Shown: in pieces, positions 8,047 through 19,148 of the stretch
Layout of the letters: every line of letters begins with the position of its first letter
Position numbering within the stretch: the stretch's first letter is position 1
From: Oxalobacteraceae bacterium
GTDB lineage: Bacteria > Pseudomonadota > Gammaproteobacteria > Burkholderiales > Burkholderiaceae_D
Reading direction: 5' to 3'
DNA: 34,329 nt
Assembly (NCBI GenBank): GCA_021298975.1
Contig: JAJTGC010000044.1
Location: 1-34,329, forward strand
Made by a program: the position numbers and the translations under genes
The notes under the pieces: generated by a model
Database searches by the model: none
Told to the model about the DNA's origin: nothing
The model's input: only the letters and a program-made list of their open reading frames with translations

Positions 8047-8160
8047 GGGATACCTTTTATCCGTTAAGCCGGGCGATCCATGGTCGCCTGGTTTGTTAAG
8101 GTTTCTAGTTTGTTTTGCTTAAAGTCAGAGGGTGAACTACGAAAGACGCTGGATCCCCCC

Positions 8161-8181
8161 TTGCAGGGCGCGCACTGGCTT
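8161..8181 (-). repeat. Dispersed repeat copy, partner of 33072-33092
   Basis: The reverse complement of these 21 bases (AAGCCAGTGC then GCGCCCTGCAA) matches 33072-33092 at 20 of 21 positions. The copies lie 25 kb apart in unrelated intergenic DNA, so this is part of a dispersed repeat family. Confidence 0.6.
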
Positions 8182-8233
8182 GCAAGCCAGTACCGTTTCG
8201 CGGGCATGCAGCATGCTGCATGAAACCCCCGCT

Positions 8234-8307
8234 ACACCTTTCGCTGGGATGACGGTGGAATTTTCACCGTACACCTTTCGCTGGGATGACGGTGGAATTT
8301 TCACCGT
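8234..8307 (+). repeat. Exact 37-bp tandem duplication
   Basis: The 37 bases beginning ACACCTTTCGCTGGGATGAC and ending TTTTCACCGT occur at 8234-8270 and again, unchanged, at 8271-8307. Each copy contains GACGGTG and CACCGT arms that can pair. Perfect identity implies a recent slip or unequal exchange. Confidence 0.9.
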
Positions 8308-8383
8308 CGCCTCAAAAACTACTGTCATCGCGGTTCGCTCCGGGTTGACGGTTGGGGATTGTACCGCCCCCTCAATGACTACC

Positions 8384-8410
8384 GTCATCCCAGCGAAAGC
8401 TGGGATCCAG
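8384..8410 (+). repeat. REP-like palindromic element
   Basis: ATCCCAGC (8387-8394), a GAAA loop and GCTGGGAT (8399-8406) form a perfect 8-bp stem, flanked by GTC and CCAG. The same GTCATCCCAGC...GCTGGGATCCA element recurs at 15318-15345 and, inverted and diverged, at 15391-15415. Such elements are common in proteobacterial intergenic DNA. Confidence 0.75.
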
Positions 8411-8495
8411 TGTCGTTGCATGCGTACCGAAATATCTTTTTCATTTGAGACGTCTGACTGACTGTATGGTGAAGGGTGCCGGTAACAAGTACCCG

Positions 8496-9098
8496 TCAGG
8501 CCATCAGCGCACGTTCTACAAAATCCAGTCGATCCTGACCCCAGTAACCTTCCCCATCTACCCGATACCAGGGCACGCCAAAAATATGGGCCGCGAGCGC
8601 GTCGTCGGTATGACGCGCATAGTCGGTAGCGACGGCTTCACTCGCAGCGTGCGCCATTAAATCCTTGCCTTTGAGTCCAAGGCTATCGGCAACGCTGGCC
8701 AAGGTATCGCTATCGGCGATATTTTTTTCCTCCGCCCACACGGCGCGGCCGAGCGCAAAGGCCACCGACAATCCTGCTTCTGCGCCCACTTCTTGTTGAG
8801 TCGCGATGATCAGTTTCGAAGCAAGCTCGCCTGACACCGGAAAAAATTTCGGATGCAGATTCAGTGGTATTTGCAAAAACGCGCTCCAGCGGGTGAGTTC
8901 GGCCAGACGATATTCCTGCCGCTGTATGGGGCGCTGTGCAACAGGTACGCCACCGGTTGCGCCAAAGACTTTGGCGATATCAGCGGGTTTGAGTTCAATA
9001 TTTGCGTGATGTTTTTTGGCGATGGCGACAAAGCGCTGATGGCCGAGGTAGGCCCAGGGCGATGCAGGGGCCATGAAGTATTCGACGGTCTTGCTCAT
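8496..9098 (-). CDS. 2-hydroxychromene-2-carboxylate isomerase-like protein (DsbA/GST-kappa fold)
   Basis: A 200-residue protein of the DsbA-like thioredoxin-fold isomerase family. The N-terminal SPWAYLG (13-19) holds the Ser that in NahD/GST-kappa enzymes activates glutathione, and the C-terminal IFGVPWYRVDGEGYWGQDRL is the cis-Pro loop and typical end motif of the family. Characterised members isomerise 2-hydroxychromene-2-carboxylate in naphthalene breakdown, but most genomic homologues lie outside such pathways. No aromatic degradation genes are nearby, so the substrate is unknown. ATG at 9098 has AAAGGAAAGAG upstream. Confidence 0.8.
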   Translation of the reverse strand: MSKTVEYFMAPASPWAYLGHQRFVAIAKKHHANIELKPADIAKVFGATGGVPVAQRPIQRQEYRLAELTRWSAFLQIPLNLHPKFFPVSGELASKLIIATQQEVGAEAGLSVAFALGRAVWAEEKNIADSDTLASVADSLGLKGKDLMAHAASEAVATDYARHTDDALAAHIFGVPWYRVDGEGYWGQDRLDFVERALMA

Positions 9099-9277
9099 GG
9101 GAGTCTCTTTCCTTTAGATTTTTTGATAAAAACGGTTTTGCAAATGACTTTGTTGGTGACTGAGGGCGGTGTTCAAAACGCGTCGTTACGTCGTCAGTTC
9201 CTTCGTAATTTCTTGATTCTTCGTTTCATTCAATCTTTGCTCGGAGACTTTTGAACGCCCTACCTGAGGTGAACGGC

Positions 9278-9697
9278 TCAGTTGAATGGCTTGACCACGA
9301 CCAGAATCACGACAGCAAACATGCCCAGCACCGGCAGTTCATTAAACCATCGATACCAGACGTGGGACCGCGTATTTTCACCGCGTTCAAACTGCCGCAG
9401 CAGGCGCTTGCAGAAATGGTGATAGCCAATCAATACAAACACCAGCACGACTTTCAGATGCATCCACAGACTGTCTTTGCCGATACCGTAATACAGCCAC
9501 AGAATCAAACCTAATACGAGGGCGGGAATCATCAGGATGGTCATGAAGCGATACAGCTTTTGGGCCATCAGCATCAGCCGCTCGGTTGCTGCGGTGTCGG
9601 TTTCCATCGCCAGATTAACGAAAATGCGCGGCAGATAAAACAAGCCTGCAAACCACGAGGAAATGAAAACAATATGCAGGGCCTTGATCCACAACAT
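9278..9697 (-). CDS. hemJ: HemJ-type protoporphyrinogen IX oxidase (CopD/UPF0093 family)
   Basis: A 139-residue inner-membrane protein with about four hydrophobic segments, the size and layout of HemJ, which oxidises protoporphyrinogen IX to protoporphyrin IX in heme synthesis. His8 in KALHIVF and Lys82 in MHLKVVLV occupy the positions of the conserved His and Lys of HemJ. SWFAGLFYLPRIFV and RWFNELPVL are also typical. It starts 3 bases after the proA stop, so it is translated from the same message as proA and holA. The ferrochelatase gene, a later step of the same pathway, lies separately at 24122. Confidence 0.85.
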   Translation of the reverse strand: MLWIKALHIVFISSWFAGLFYLPRIFVNLAMETDTAATERLMLMAQKLYRFMTILMIPALVLGLILWLYYGIGKDSLWMHLKVVLVFVLIGYHHFCKRLLRQFERGENTRSHVWYRWFNELPVLGMFAVVILVVVKPFN

Positions 9698-9700
9698 GAC

Positions 9701-10966
9701 TTACACCCTCACTTCGCCGTGACCGAGCACCAGATATTTCAGTGAGGTGAGGCCTTCCAGACCCACCGGACCACGCGCATGGAGTTTGTCATTGGAGATG
9801 CCGATTTCTGCGCCCAGCCCGTATTCAAAGCCATCGGCAAAGCGCGTGGAGGCATTCACCATCACGGATGCAGAATCAACTTCACGCAGGAAGCGCATGG
9901 CACGGCTGTAATCTTCCGTGATGATCGAATCGGTGTGCTGGGATGAATACGTATTGATGTGATCAATCGCCTCATCAACATGGGCCACGATTTTGACCGA
10001 CAAGATGGCGTCGAGATACTCGGTGTGCCAATCTTCTTCGACCGCCGCTTTGAGATGAGGATAGCCGGCCAGCAGCGTCATGGCTTCGGGATCGCAGCGC
10101 AGCTCGACCTGTTTTTCTGCGTAGAGTTTGGCCAGCTCCGGCAGGACCGTGGGTGCCACCGCGCGCGCGATCAGCAGGGTTTCCATGGTGTTGCAGGTGC
10201 CGTAGCGATGGCATTTGGCATTGAAGGCTACGGGCAGGGCTTGGGCGATATCAGCCTTGTCGTCGATATAGACATGGCAAATGCCGTCGAGGTGTTTGAT
10301 CATCGGGACTTTGGATTCTTTCATCAGTCGCTCGATCAGACCTTTGCCGCCGCGCGGCACGATCACATCCACAAACTCCGGCATCGTGATCAAGGCGCCC
10401 ACCGCAGCGCGGTCGGTTGTCTCAATGATTTGTACGGCTTCGGCGGGCAGGCCGGCGCCGGCCAAGCCTTCGCGCACGAGTTTGGCGAGCGCCTGATTGC
10501 AGTGAATCGCTTCCGAGCCGCCGCGCAAGATGGTGGCGTTGCCGCTCTTGATACAGAGGCCGGCGGCATCTACCGTGACATTCGGACGTGCTTCGTAGAT
10601 GATGCCAATCACACCGAGCGGCACGCGCATCTGGCCGACCTGAATGCCACTCGGGCGGTATTTCATATTGGTGATTTCACCGATGGGGTCAGGCAGGGCG
10701 GCGATTTGCTCCAGACCCTCGGCCATGGTGGCGATGGCTTTTTCGGACAGCGAGAGGCGATCAATCATGGCAGGTGCCAGTCCATTGGCGAGCGCGGCGT
10801 CCAGATCTTTTTTATTGGCGGCGGTGAGCAGGTCTGCGTCCCGCCGTATGCCGGCAGCAATCAGCGTGAGCGCACGATTTTTGGCGGCCGTATCGGCTTT
10901 GGCCATCGCGCGCGAGGCTTTGCGTGCAGCGCGGCCAATCTCTGTCATGTAATGTTGAATATCCAT
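9701..10966 (-). CDS. proA: Gamma-glutamyl phosphate reductase (ProA)
   Basis: A 421-residue cytoplasmic enzyme that reduces gamma-glutamyl phosphate to glutamate-5-semialdehyde with NADPH, the second step of proline synthesis. The aldehyde-dehydrogenase-like fold shows [16 protein letters not shown] (116-131), [14 protein letters not shown] (140-153), [11 protein letters not shown] (201-211) and the catalytic Cys258 in GTCNTMETL. The C-terminus has [20 protein letters not shown]. Length is normal. It lies in the leuS-lptE-holA-proA-hemJ block, 34 bases after holA. The kinase gene proB is not in the window. Confidence 0.95.
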   Translation of the reverse strand: MDIQHYMTEIGRAARKASRAMAKADTAAKNRALTLIAAGIRRDADLLTAANKKDLDAALANGLAPAMIDRLSLSEKAIATMAEGLEQIAALPDPIGEITNMKYRPSGIQVGQMRVPLGVIGIIYEARPNVTVDAAGLCIKSGNATILRGGSEAIHCNQALAKLVREGLAGAGLPAEAVQIIETTDRAAVGALITMPEFVDVIVPRGGKGLIERLMKESKVPMIKHLDGICHVYIDDKADIAQALPVAFNAKCHRYGTCNTMETLLIARAVAPTVLPELAKLYAEKQVELRCDPEAMTLLAGYPHLKAAVEEDWHTEYLDAILSVKIVAHVDEAIDHINTYSSQHTDSIITEDYSRAMRFLREVDSASVMVNASTRFADGFEYGLGAEIGISNDKLHARGPVGLEGLTSLKYLVLGHGEVRV

Positions 10967-11000
10967 GCTGGTTTCCCGTTACCCGGCCATGGTTGGGCCG

Positions 11001-12035
11001 TTATTCAGTTTTTGTCACGCGCAATGCCAGTTGCAGTAGTGCGTCCCAAGGATCACCGGCAAATGTCTTTGCGCGCAAGCCCTTGATCATGCGATCGACT
11101 TGCGCAGACTGCGACAAAGCCTGCTGCAGCGTCGATAACTTCACGCGTGCGAGCGCCGGTCCCATCAGCCGTTCGCGTGGCCCCCATATGCGGTACTCCT
11201 TGAGCAGCATGCCCAGCGACTGACCGTCTGCAGTGGCCAGCTTGAACCGCAGCAGGGTACGAATTTCTTCGGCCACCGCCCACAGGATCAGCGGCAGTGC
11301 TTCGCCCTCGCCCTTGAGCCCATCCAGCATGCGCACCACGCGCGCCACATCGCCGGCCAGCATCGCTTCGGACAGCTTGAAGACATCATAGCGGGCGACA
11401 TTGAGCACAGCATCGCGGATCTGCTCCAGCGTGAGCCGGCCCTCAGGATACAACAGCGCGAGCTTGCGGATTTCCTGGTGGGCGGCAAGCAGATTGCCCT
11501 CGACGCGCTCGACCATGAAGTCAAGCGCGGGCCGATCAGCACTTTGTCCCTGCGCAGCCAGACGCTGCCCTATCCAGCTCCCCAGATGAGCGCGTTCAAC
11601 TAGTGGGATATCAATGAATACACCCGCCTGCTGCAGGGCAGTGACCCAGGCGCTTTTCTGTGTAGTGCGATCCAGCCGCGGCAGGCTGATCAAGGTCAGT
11701 GTGTCTTGCGCTTTGGACGATTGCGCGCAAGCGGCCGCATACTCTTGCAGCGCCTGTCCACCTTCCTTGCCGGGTTTGCCGCCGGGGATGCGCAGCTCGA
11801 TCAGCTTGCGGTCACCAAACAGCGACATCGACTGATTCACCGATTGCAGTTCACCCCACTTGAAATAGCGATCCGCGCTGAGTACTTCGCGCTCGGAAAA
11901 TCCGGCGGCGCGTGCGCTGGCGCGAATGCGGTCGGCCGCTTCGAGTGACAGCAGGTGCTCGTCGCTGCTGATCACGTACAGCGGTGCCAGTGATTTTGAA
12001 AGATGCGCATCAAGCGCGTCGGCGCGCAGTTGCAT
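11001..12035 (-). CDS. holA: DNA polymerase III delta subunit (HolA)
   Basis: A 344-residue clamp-loader subunit that opens the beta clamp. The N-terminal MQLRADALDAHLSKSLAPLY with the following VISSDEHLLSLEAAD is the usual betaproteobacterial HolA start, and SLFGDRKLIELRIP (residues 74-87) is the hallmark beta-clamp-binding region. Downstream, VERVEGNLLAAHQEIRKLAL matches the conserved NL-x-x-A-x-x-E-I-x-KL segment. The start ATG at 12035 is 8 bases after the lptE stop, indicating an operon. Confidence 0.93.
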   Translation of the reverse strand: MQLRADALDAHLSKSLAPLYVISSDEHLLSLEAADRIRASARAAGFSEREVLSADRYFKWGELQSVNQSMSLFGDRKLIELRIPGGKPGKEGGQALQEYAAACAQSSKAQDTLTLISLPRLDRTTQKSAWVTALQQAGVFIDIPLVERAHLGSWIGQRLAAQGQSADRPALDFMVERVEGNLLAAHQEIRKLALLYPEGRLTLEQIRDAVLNVARYDVFKLSEAMLAGDVARVVRMLDGLKGEGEALPLILWAVAEEIRTLLRFKLATADGQSLGMLLKEYRIWGPRERLMGPALARVKLSTLQQALSQSAQVDRMIKGLRAKTFAGDPWDALLQLALRVTKTE

Positions 12036-12043
12036 CTGAGGTG

Positions 12044-12568
12044 TTATTGCTCGGGTTTGATGCGGGAGAGCTGGCGCATGATCTGACTGACCGCGTCGCG
12101 ACGCAAGTCGTCATAGGTCATGCGTTCTTCTGTTTCTTTGGCGAGTGCCTGCGATTCGCTGTAACTGAGGAATGCTTGCAATGCCAGTTCATTGGCCGGG
12201 AGCAGTTTCTTGTTTTCCTTGTCGGCCGCTTCAAAATTAATGCGGTAGATGAGACTGTACTCGCGCACCTGACCCTGGGCATTCAGGGTCAGAATTTTTC
12301 TTTCCTGCGCCTCGGAGAGGATACGCAGTGTGACAGCCGCTGTTTTCTGATCAGTCGCCAGCGTGGTATTGCCTTGCGAAAGAATGGATCGGCGCAGCTC
12401 GCGTTCCAGCGGCGTCCCCTTGGCCGCCTCCAGGTAGACGGAGTCGAAGGAAATCTGCGAGGCAGGTGTCGAGCCGCGCAAATAAAAGCCGCAACCCGAC
12501 AGGGATGTCAGCAGCAAAGCGGACACCGTGCAGGCAGCGAACAGGTACAGACGACGATTCGGGGTCAT
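12044..12568 (-). CDS. lptE: LPS-assembly lipoprotein LptE
   Basis: A 174-residue outer-membrane lipoprotein that plugs the LptD barrel and helps deliver lipopolysaccharide to the surface. Residues 10-25 are hydrophobic and end in a lipobox LSGC with acylated Cys26; GFYLRG immediately after is a conserved LptE feature. The body has EYSLIYRINFE (a beta strand of the family) and the C-terminal helix beginning MTYDDLRRDAVSQIMRQL. It sits 10 bases after leuS and 8 before holA, the standard betaproteobacterial order. Confidence 0.92.
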   Translation of the reverse strand: MTPNRRLYLFAACTVSALLLTSLSGCGFYLRGSTPASQISFDSVYLEAAKGTPLERELRRSILSQGNTTLATDQKTAAVTLRILSEAQERKILTLNAQGQVREYSLIYRINFEAADKENKKLLPANELALQAFLSYSESQALAKETEERMTYDDLRRDAVSQIMRQLSRIKPEQ

Positions 12569-12578
12569 GCCACTCTCC

Positions 12579-15380
<2,802 letters not shown>

Positions 15381-15390
15381 TCAAAACGAT

Positions 15391-15415
15391 GGATCCCGGC
15401 TTTCGCCGGTATGAC
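15391..15415 (-). repeat. REP-like palindromic element, inverted copy
   Basis: GGATCCCGGC, a TTTC loop and GCCGGTATGAC: the reverse orientation of the 15318 element, with arms diverged to CCGGC/GCCGG. Compensating changes in both arms keep the hairpin, which suggests the structure is what is conserved. Confidence 0.7.
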
Positions 15416-15417
15416 AG

Positions 15418-15543
15418 TTTTGAGGCGAACCGTGCTTTCGGCATGCGTCGGGATGCCGATTTTGAGGTGAACCGTTCTTTCGGCATGCGTCAGGATGATG
15501 GCTTGGAGGCGAACCGTGCTTCCGGCATGCGTGAGGATGACAG
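15418..15543 (+). repeat. Three 42-bp degenerate tandem repeats
   Basis: Units at 15418-15459, 15460-15501 and 15502-15543 share the frame TTTTGAGGCGAACCGTGCTT followed by TCGGCATGCGTCRGGATGA, with a partial fourth copy after them. The unit equals 14 codons, and in one plus-strand frame each reads roughly FEANRAFGMRRD. The TGACAGTTTTGAGGCGA junction also resembles the reverse complement of about 8306-8332, linking this array to the 8.2-kb repeat region. Confidence 0.85.
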
Positions 15544-15644
15544 TTTGAAGGCTGGATGACGATTGCGGCGCTGGGTGAAGATTGCAGCGTCCGATACCGA
15601 TTTGATACTCCGATGACCTCCCAGCAGAGACTGAACGGTCGATC

Positions 15645-16070
15645 TTATTGTCCGACAGTCTTCGGTTCGGTCACGAAACCGATCTTCGTCATTCCGTTAC
15701 CCTGTGCCGCCGCCATCACCTGCGCGATGATTTCATAGCGGGTAGATTTATCAGCCCTCAGATGCAATTCCGGTTGCGGCTTTTTTTGCGAGGCGGTGCT
15801 GAAACGTAGCGCCAGTTCATCCTGAGTGATGGCAGCGTTGTTCCAGAAAAGCTTGCCCTCCGCATTGATCGCCAGCGTGATGGTCTCCGGTTTTTCCGGG
15901 GCTGCCTGCGAGGGCGCGTTGGGTAAATCGAGTTTGATGGCGTGCGTAAAAAGTGGTGCCGTGATGATGAAGATCACCAACAGCACCAGCATGACGTCCA
16001 CCATGGGTGTGACGTTTATTTCCGCCATCGGTGACTGATGATTACTTTCGTTGAATCCGCCGAATGCCAT
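15645..16070 (-). CDS. exbD: ExbD/TolR-family energy-transducing protein
   Basis: A 141-residue protein with a short cytoplasmic N-terminus, one membrane helix (about 24-42) and a periplasmic domain. INVTPMVDVMLVLLVIFI is the family signature, and Asp25 is at the position of the essential proton-pathway Asp of ExbD. It works with ExbB to harness proton-motive force for TonB. The gene begins 15 bases after exbB and follows tonB, so ExbD is favoured over TolR. ATG at 16070. Confidence 0.9.
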   Translation of the reverse strand: MAFGGFNESNHQSPMAEINVTPMVDVMLVLLVIFIITAPLFTHAIKLDLPNAPSQAAPEKPETITLAINAEGKLFWNNAAITQDELALRFSTASQKKPQPELHLRADKSTRYEIIAQVMAAAQGNGMTKIGFVTEPKTVGQ

Positions 16071-16085
16071 GATGATTTGCGCCTT

Positions 16086-16802
16086 TTATTGGGTGGGTTC
16101 GGCTTTCTTGCGCCGCGTGCTGATCCTTGAGCCGGTAGTCAGATGCGCGTGCAGATCGTGTGCGAAGGCATCCAGTTCGGACAAGGTGATGCGATTGACC
16201 CGGGTGAAGGCGTTGTAGCCGAGGACCGCCGGAATCGCTACGACCAGACCAATCGCGGTCATGATCAGCGCCTCACCCACTGGGCCGGCAACTTTGTCGA
16301 TCTGGATGGTGCCGGAGGTCGATACGGCGGCCAGCGCGTGATAGATGCCCCAGACCGTACCGAACAAACCCACGAAAGGTGCGGTAGAGCCGACGGATGC
16401 CAGTAAGGTCAGACCACTCTCGAGGCGGGAGGAGACGCGGTTGATTTGCTGGCGCAGAGTGCGCGTAACGAGTTCGCTGGGGTCAACGCTTGCATTGAGC
16501 GAGGCGCTATTGGCCTTGACGCTCACGGCCTCGACAGCATGTGAGGCCAGTGGCGCATAGATCTGCTCGGTGTCGGCATGGCCCAGTGCCGTGATCGCAT
16601 CTTCCATGCTCGGCGCATCCCAGAAGTGCTCGACCGCATTCGCACTACGGCGTATGCGCCAGGATGCCCAGGCTTTGGACAGGATGTAGTACCAGCTCGC
16701 GATCGACATCAGCAGCAGCAGATAAGCGACCGTGTGGGTAATGGCATCGCCTTGCGCCCAATAATGCGCAAAGCCCAGATTCGGGTTCAGTGGTTCGTTC
16801 AT
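16086..16802 (-). CDS. exbB: ExbB/TolQ/MotA-family proton channel protein
   Basis: A 238-residue inner-membrane protein with three hydrophobic segments (about 21-40, 130-155 and 170-195). LTLLASVGSTAPFVGLFGTVWGIYHAL and the following GPVGEALIMTAIGLVVAIPAVLGYN form the family hallmark lining the proton pore. With ExbD it energises TonB. The gene lies between tonB and exbD; 162 bases separate it from the tonB stop, enough for its own promoter, but no clear promoter or Fur box was seen there. Confidence 0.9.
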   Translation of the reverse strand: MNEPLNPNLGFAHYWAQGDAITHTVAYLLLLMSIASWYYILSKAWASWRIRRSANAVEHFWDAPSMEDAITALGHADTEQIYAPLASHAVEAVSVKANSASLNASVDPSELVTRTLRQQINRVSSRLESGLTLLASVGSTAPFVGLFGTVWGIYHALAAVSTSGTIQIDKVAGPVGEALIMTAIGLVVAIPAVLGYNAFTRVNRITLSELDAFAHDLHAHLTTGSRISTRRKKAEPTQ

Positions 16803-16964
16803 TTGGATCGGTTCTTGGAAAGCCTGCGGAAATTAGGGAAAGGCTGAATACATCTGATTGCCATCGCGAGCCTGTGCGGCTGTGCAAAGCGGGAGTCAGA
16901 AAAATCAGGGGCTTAATACCATTTTTTAGCCATAAACATGTCTGGTCTTTTCATCGGTGCTGCT

Positions 16965-17849
16965 TCAGTTTTGCAGTTTAAGGGTAACGGGTACCTGATA
17001 CCACTCCTCGATGGGTTTTCCATCGACGGTGGCTGGATTGAAGCGCCAGGTTTTTACGGCATCGGTCGCTGCCTGATCCAGACGCGGAAAACCACTGGAC
17101 GATTTTACTTCGATGAGCCCGGCTGTGCCATCGCTACGGACCTGCACACGCAGAACCACAGTCCCTTGTTCATTCAGTCGCTTGGACATGGACGGGTAAG
17201 CCGGCTTGGCATTGGTCGCTGCATAGGTCGCAGGAATGCTGACGCCGGATTTTGATGGTGAAGCTGGCGCGGGTGCAGGTGCCGCCGGAGACGCGGCGGT
17301 TGGCGTGGCTGGACGAGGCGCCGGCGCCGGAGCTGGAGCCGGAGCCGGAGCTGGCGCCGGAGCGGGAGCTGGAGCTGGAGCTGGCGCTGGGTTCGGTGCG
17401 GTCTGGCGCTGTGGCGTTGGCTCGGGCCGGGGTTGTTCCGGTTTCGATGGCTCAGGCTTTGCCGGCTCGGGTTTCGCCGGTTCGGGCTTGGGCTGCTCAG
17501 GCTTCGCCGGTTCGGGTTTGGGCGGCTCAGGCTTCGCCGGCTCGGGCTTGGGCGGCTCGGGCTTCGGCGGTACAGGCTTTGGCGGCTCAGGCTTCGGCGG
17601 TTCAGGTTTGGGCGGCTCAGGCTTCGGTGGCTCGGGCTTCGGTGGTACAGGCTTCGGTGGCTCGGGTTTCGGTGGTACCGGCTTGGGCGGCTCAAGCGGG
17701 TTGGGCGGTAATGCGAGTTCCACGACGACAAGCGGCTTCTCAGGTTCCTTGTGCTGAATTTGAATTACGCCGGACGCCAGCAACAACAACATCAGGCCAT
17801 GCAGCGCGACGGCAATGGCAGCAGCGATACCGGAGCGTTGGGTCATCAT
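16965..17849 (-). CDS. tonB: TonB energy-transducing protein with an extended Pro-rich spacer
   Basis: A 294-residue inner-membrane-anchored periplasmic protein. Residues 8-30 are the uncleaved membrane anchor. About 50-150 is a P-x-P-E-P-P-K-P repeat and about 155-185 an Ala-Pro run; such Pro-rich stretches span the periplasm in TonB. The C-terminal domain (about 205-294) has YPSMSKRLNEQGTVVLRVQV and the following SSGFPRLDQAATDAVKTWRF, which contacts TonB boxes of outer-membrane receptors. It lies 29 bases after dapB with exbB and exbD downstream. The DNA encoding the Pro-rich part is itself repetitive (about 17400-17690). Confidence 0.92.
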   Translation of the reverse strand: MMTQRSGIAAAIAVALHGLMLLLLASGVIQIQHKEPEKPLVVVELALPPNPLEPPKPVPPKPEPPKPVPPKPEPPKPEPPKPEPPKPEPPKPVPPKPEPPKPEPAKPEPPKPEPAKPEQPKPEPAKPEPAKPEPSKPEQPRPEPTPQRQTAPNPAPAPAPAPAPAPAPAPAPAPAPAPRPATPTAASPAAPAPAPASPSKSGVSIPATYAATNAKPAYPSMSKRLNEQGTVVLRVQVRSDGTAGLIEVKSSSGFPRLDQAATDAVKTWRFNPATVDGKPIEEWYQVPVTLKLQN

Positions 17850-17878
17850 GGGCGGCTGCAGTACGGGCGGTTGCGCTG

Positions 17879-18685
17879 TCAGCGCAGGGCCAGTACGTCC
17901 TGCATGTCGTACAGGCCCGCGGGTTTACCCTGCAGGAAGCGCGCTGCACGTAGACTGCCGTGAGCGTAAGTCACGCGACTGGACGATTTATGGGTGATTT
18001 CTATGCGCTCACCAATGCCGGCGAACAGCACGGTGTGGTCACCCACAATGTCGCCACCGCGTATGGTGGCAAAACCGATGGATGAGGGATCGCGCTCGCC
18101 CGTGACGCCTTCGCGGGCAAACACACCGACCTTGTTCAGATCACGCCCGAGCGCGTCAGCAATGACTTCGCCCATCTTCAACGCCGTGCCTGATGGGGCA
18201 TCGACTTTGTGGCGGTGATGGGCTTCGATGATTTCGATGTCGTAGCCGTGAGAAAAACTTTTTGCCGCCAGCTCCAGCAGTTTCATGGTGACGTTGACGC
18301 CCACACTCATGTTGGGTGCAAAGACAATGGCTATTTTTTTTGCCGCAGCGGCAATGGCAGCCTTGCCGGCATCGTCAAATCCGGTGGTGCCAATGATCAT
18401 CTTGATACCGTGCTCGGCGCAGTAGGCCAAATGATGCAGCGTGCCTTCTGGCCGCGTGAAATCGATCAAATAATCCGCATCGGCCAGACCGCGCGCGAGG
18501 TCGGATTCGATCAAGATACCCGAGGCCTGGCCAAGAAATGACGCCGCATCGGTACCTGCACCGGGCGCACCGGCGACATCGAGCGCGCCAGCGAGTTTGG
18601 CATCAGCATCAGCTGCGATGGCCTCGATCAGCATTCGACCCATGCGGCCGGACGCGCCAGCCACGGCGATTTTCATAGCATTCAT
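17879..18685 (-). CDS. dapB: 4-hydroxy-tetrahydrodipicolinate reductase (DapB)
   Basis: A 268-residue cytoplasmic enzyme that reduces 4-hydroxy-tetrahydrodipicolinate to tetrahydrodipicolinate in lysine and diaminopimelate synthesis. [14 protein letters not shown] (10-23) is the NAD(P)H-binding Gly-rich loop, and [20 protein letters not shown] is the DapB signature with the catalytic His and Lys. GTTGF and [10 protein letters not shown] are also conserved. Start ATG at 18685; an alternative ATG lies three codons in. The gap from bamE is 23 bases. Confidence 0.95.
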   Translation of the reverse strand: MNAMKIAVAGASGRMGRMLIEAIAADADAKLAGALDVAGAPGAGTDAASFLGQASGILIESDLARGLADADYLIDFTRPEGTLHHLAYCAEHGIKMIIGTTGFDDAGKAAIAAAAKKIAIVFAPNMSVGVNVTMKLLELAAKSFSHGYDIEIIEAHHRHKVDAPSGTALKMGEVIADALGRDLNKVGVFAREGVTGERDPSSIGFATIRGGDIVGDHTVLFAGIGERIEITHKSSSRVTYAHGSLRAARFLQGKPAGLYDMQDVLALR

Positions 18686-18708
18686 CAGACGGGGAGCTTG
18701 TGAGCTTG

Positions 18709-19047
18709 TTATTTGTTTTGTGGTGCCGCGATGCGAAGCAGATAGTCATTTTCCTCGGGCAGATCACCGCCTTCGAAATGAGAGACGCGGCCTTCTTTGA
18801 AAAATACGACGACTCGGCTGCTGGTGATTTCACCGTCGCCTTTGCGGATGCGGAAGGGATAATCCCAGATGTCTGGGCGATAGACCGGCACCACGCCAAA
18901 CAGTTTTGAATTCTGCACCGTTTGAACGATACCGTTGCCATCGACCGGGACTTCGGCGGGTGCCCGGGTGCTGGAGAATAGTTTGCTGGCGGTCGAGCAG
19001 CCGATCAGGCTTGCGGCGGCGAGGGTGATCAGCAATGCATTTTTCAT
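18709..19047 (-). CDS. bamE: BamE/SmpA outer-membrane assembly lipoprotein
   Basis: A 112-residue lipoprotein of the BAM complex that inserts beta-barrel proteins. I chose the ATG at 19047 because [17 protein letters not shown] is a clean lipoprotein signal with the acylated Cys in LIGC; the frame continues upstream to 19098 but would put 17 extra residues before the signal. The body has [20 protein letters not shown], matching the BamE domain, in which the usual G-x-T-x-x-Q-V segment is degenerate. It is divergent from fur and heads the bamE-dapB-tonB series. Confidence 0.82.
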   Translation of the reverse strand: MKNALLITLAAASLIGCSTASKLFSSTRAPAEVPVDGNGIVQTVQNSKLFGVVPVYRPDIWDYPFRIRKGDGEITSSRVVVFFKEGRVSHFEGGDLPEENDYLLRIAAPQNK

Positions 19048-19088
19048 GGGACGCGTGAACGACAGAATCATGGGGTTCAGTGGGAGAA

Positions 19089-19118
19089 TTGAGGACACCA
19101 GCCAAAACGCTATATGAT
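19089..19118 (+). promoter_or_regulatory. Candidate sigma-70 promoter of fur
   Basis: TTGAGG (19089-19094) and TATGAT (19113-19118) with an 18-base spacer, ending 30 bases before the fur ATG. Both hexamers are good matches. The same AT-rich stretch read on the other strand (TTATCATATAG) could supply the -10 box of bamE. Confidence 0.45.
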
Positions 19119-19148
19119 AAAGCAGTTCACGTTACCTGAAGCGAAATC

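Larger units (their letters stand above)
8047..8495. other. Repeat-rich intergenic region
   Basis: About 450 bases without a credible gene. The segment from about 8146 to 8414 is bracketed by inverted copies of a GACRCTGGATCC sequence and contains a palindrome CTGGCTTGCAAGCCAG (8176-8191 region), the palindrome CATGCAGCATGCTGCATG just after it, a 37-bp tandem duplication and a REP-like hairpin. Short open frames crossing it are translations of repeats. Confidence 0.6.

Noticed and set aside
9959-11086. Long plus-strand open frame opposite proA
   Set aside because: Antisense shadow of proA, with no recognisable domain.
17236-17953. Gly/Ala-rich open frames antisense to tonB
   Set aside because: They mirror the repetitive Pro-rich codons of tonB; no start signal or family resemblance.
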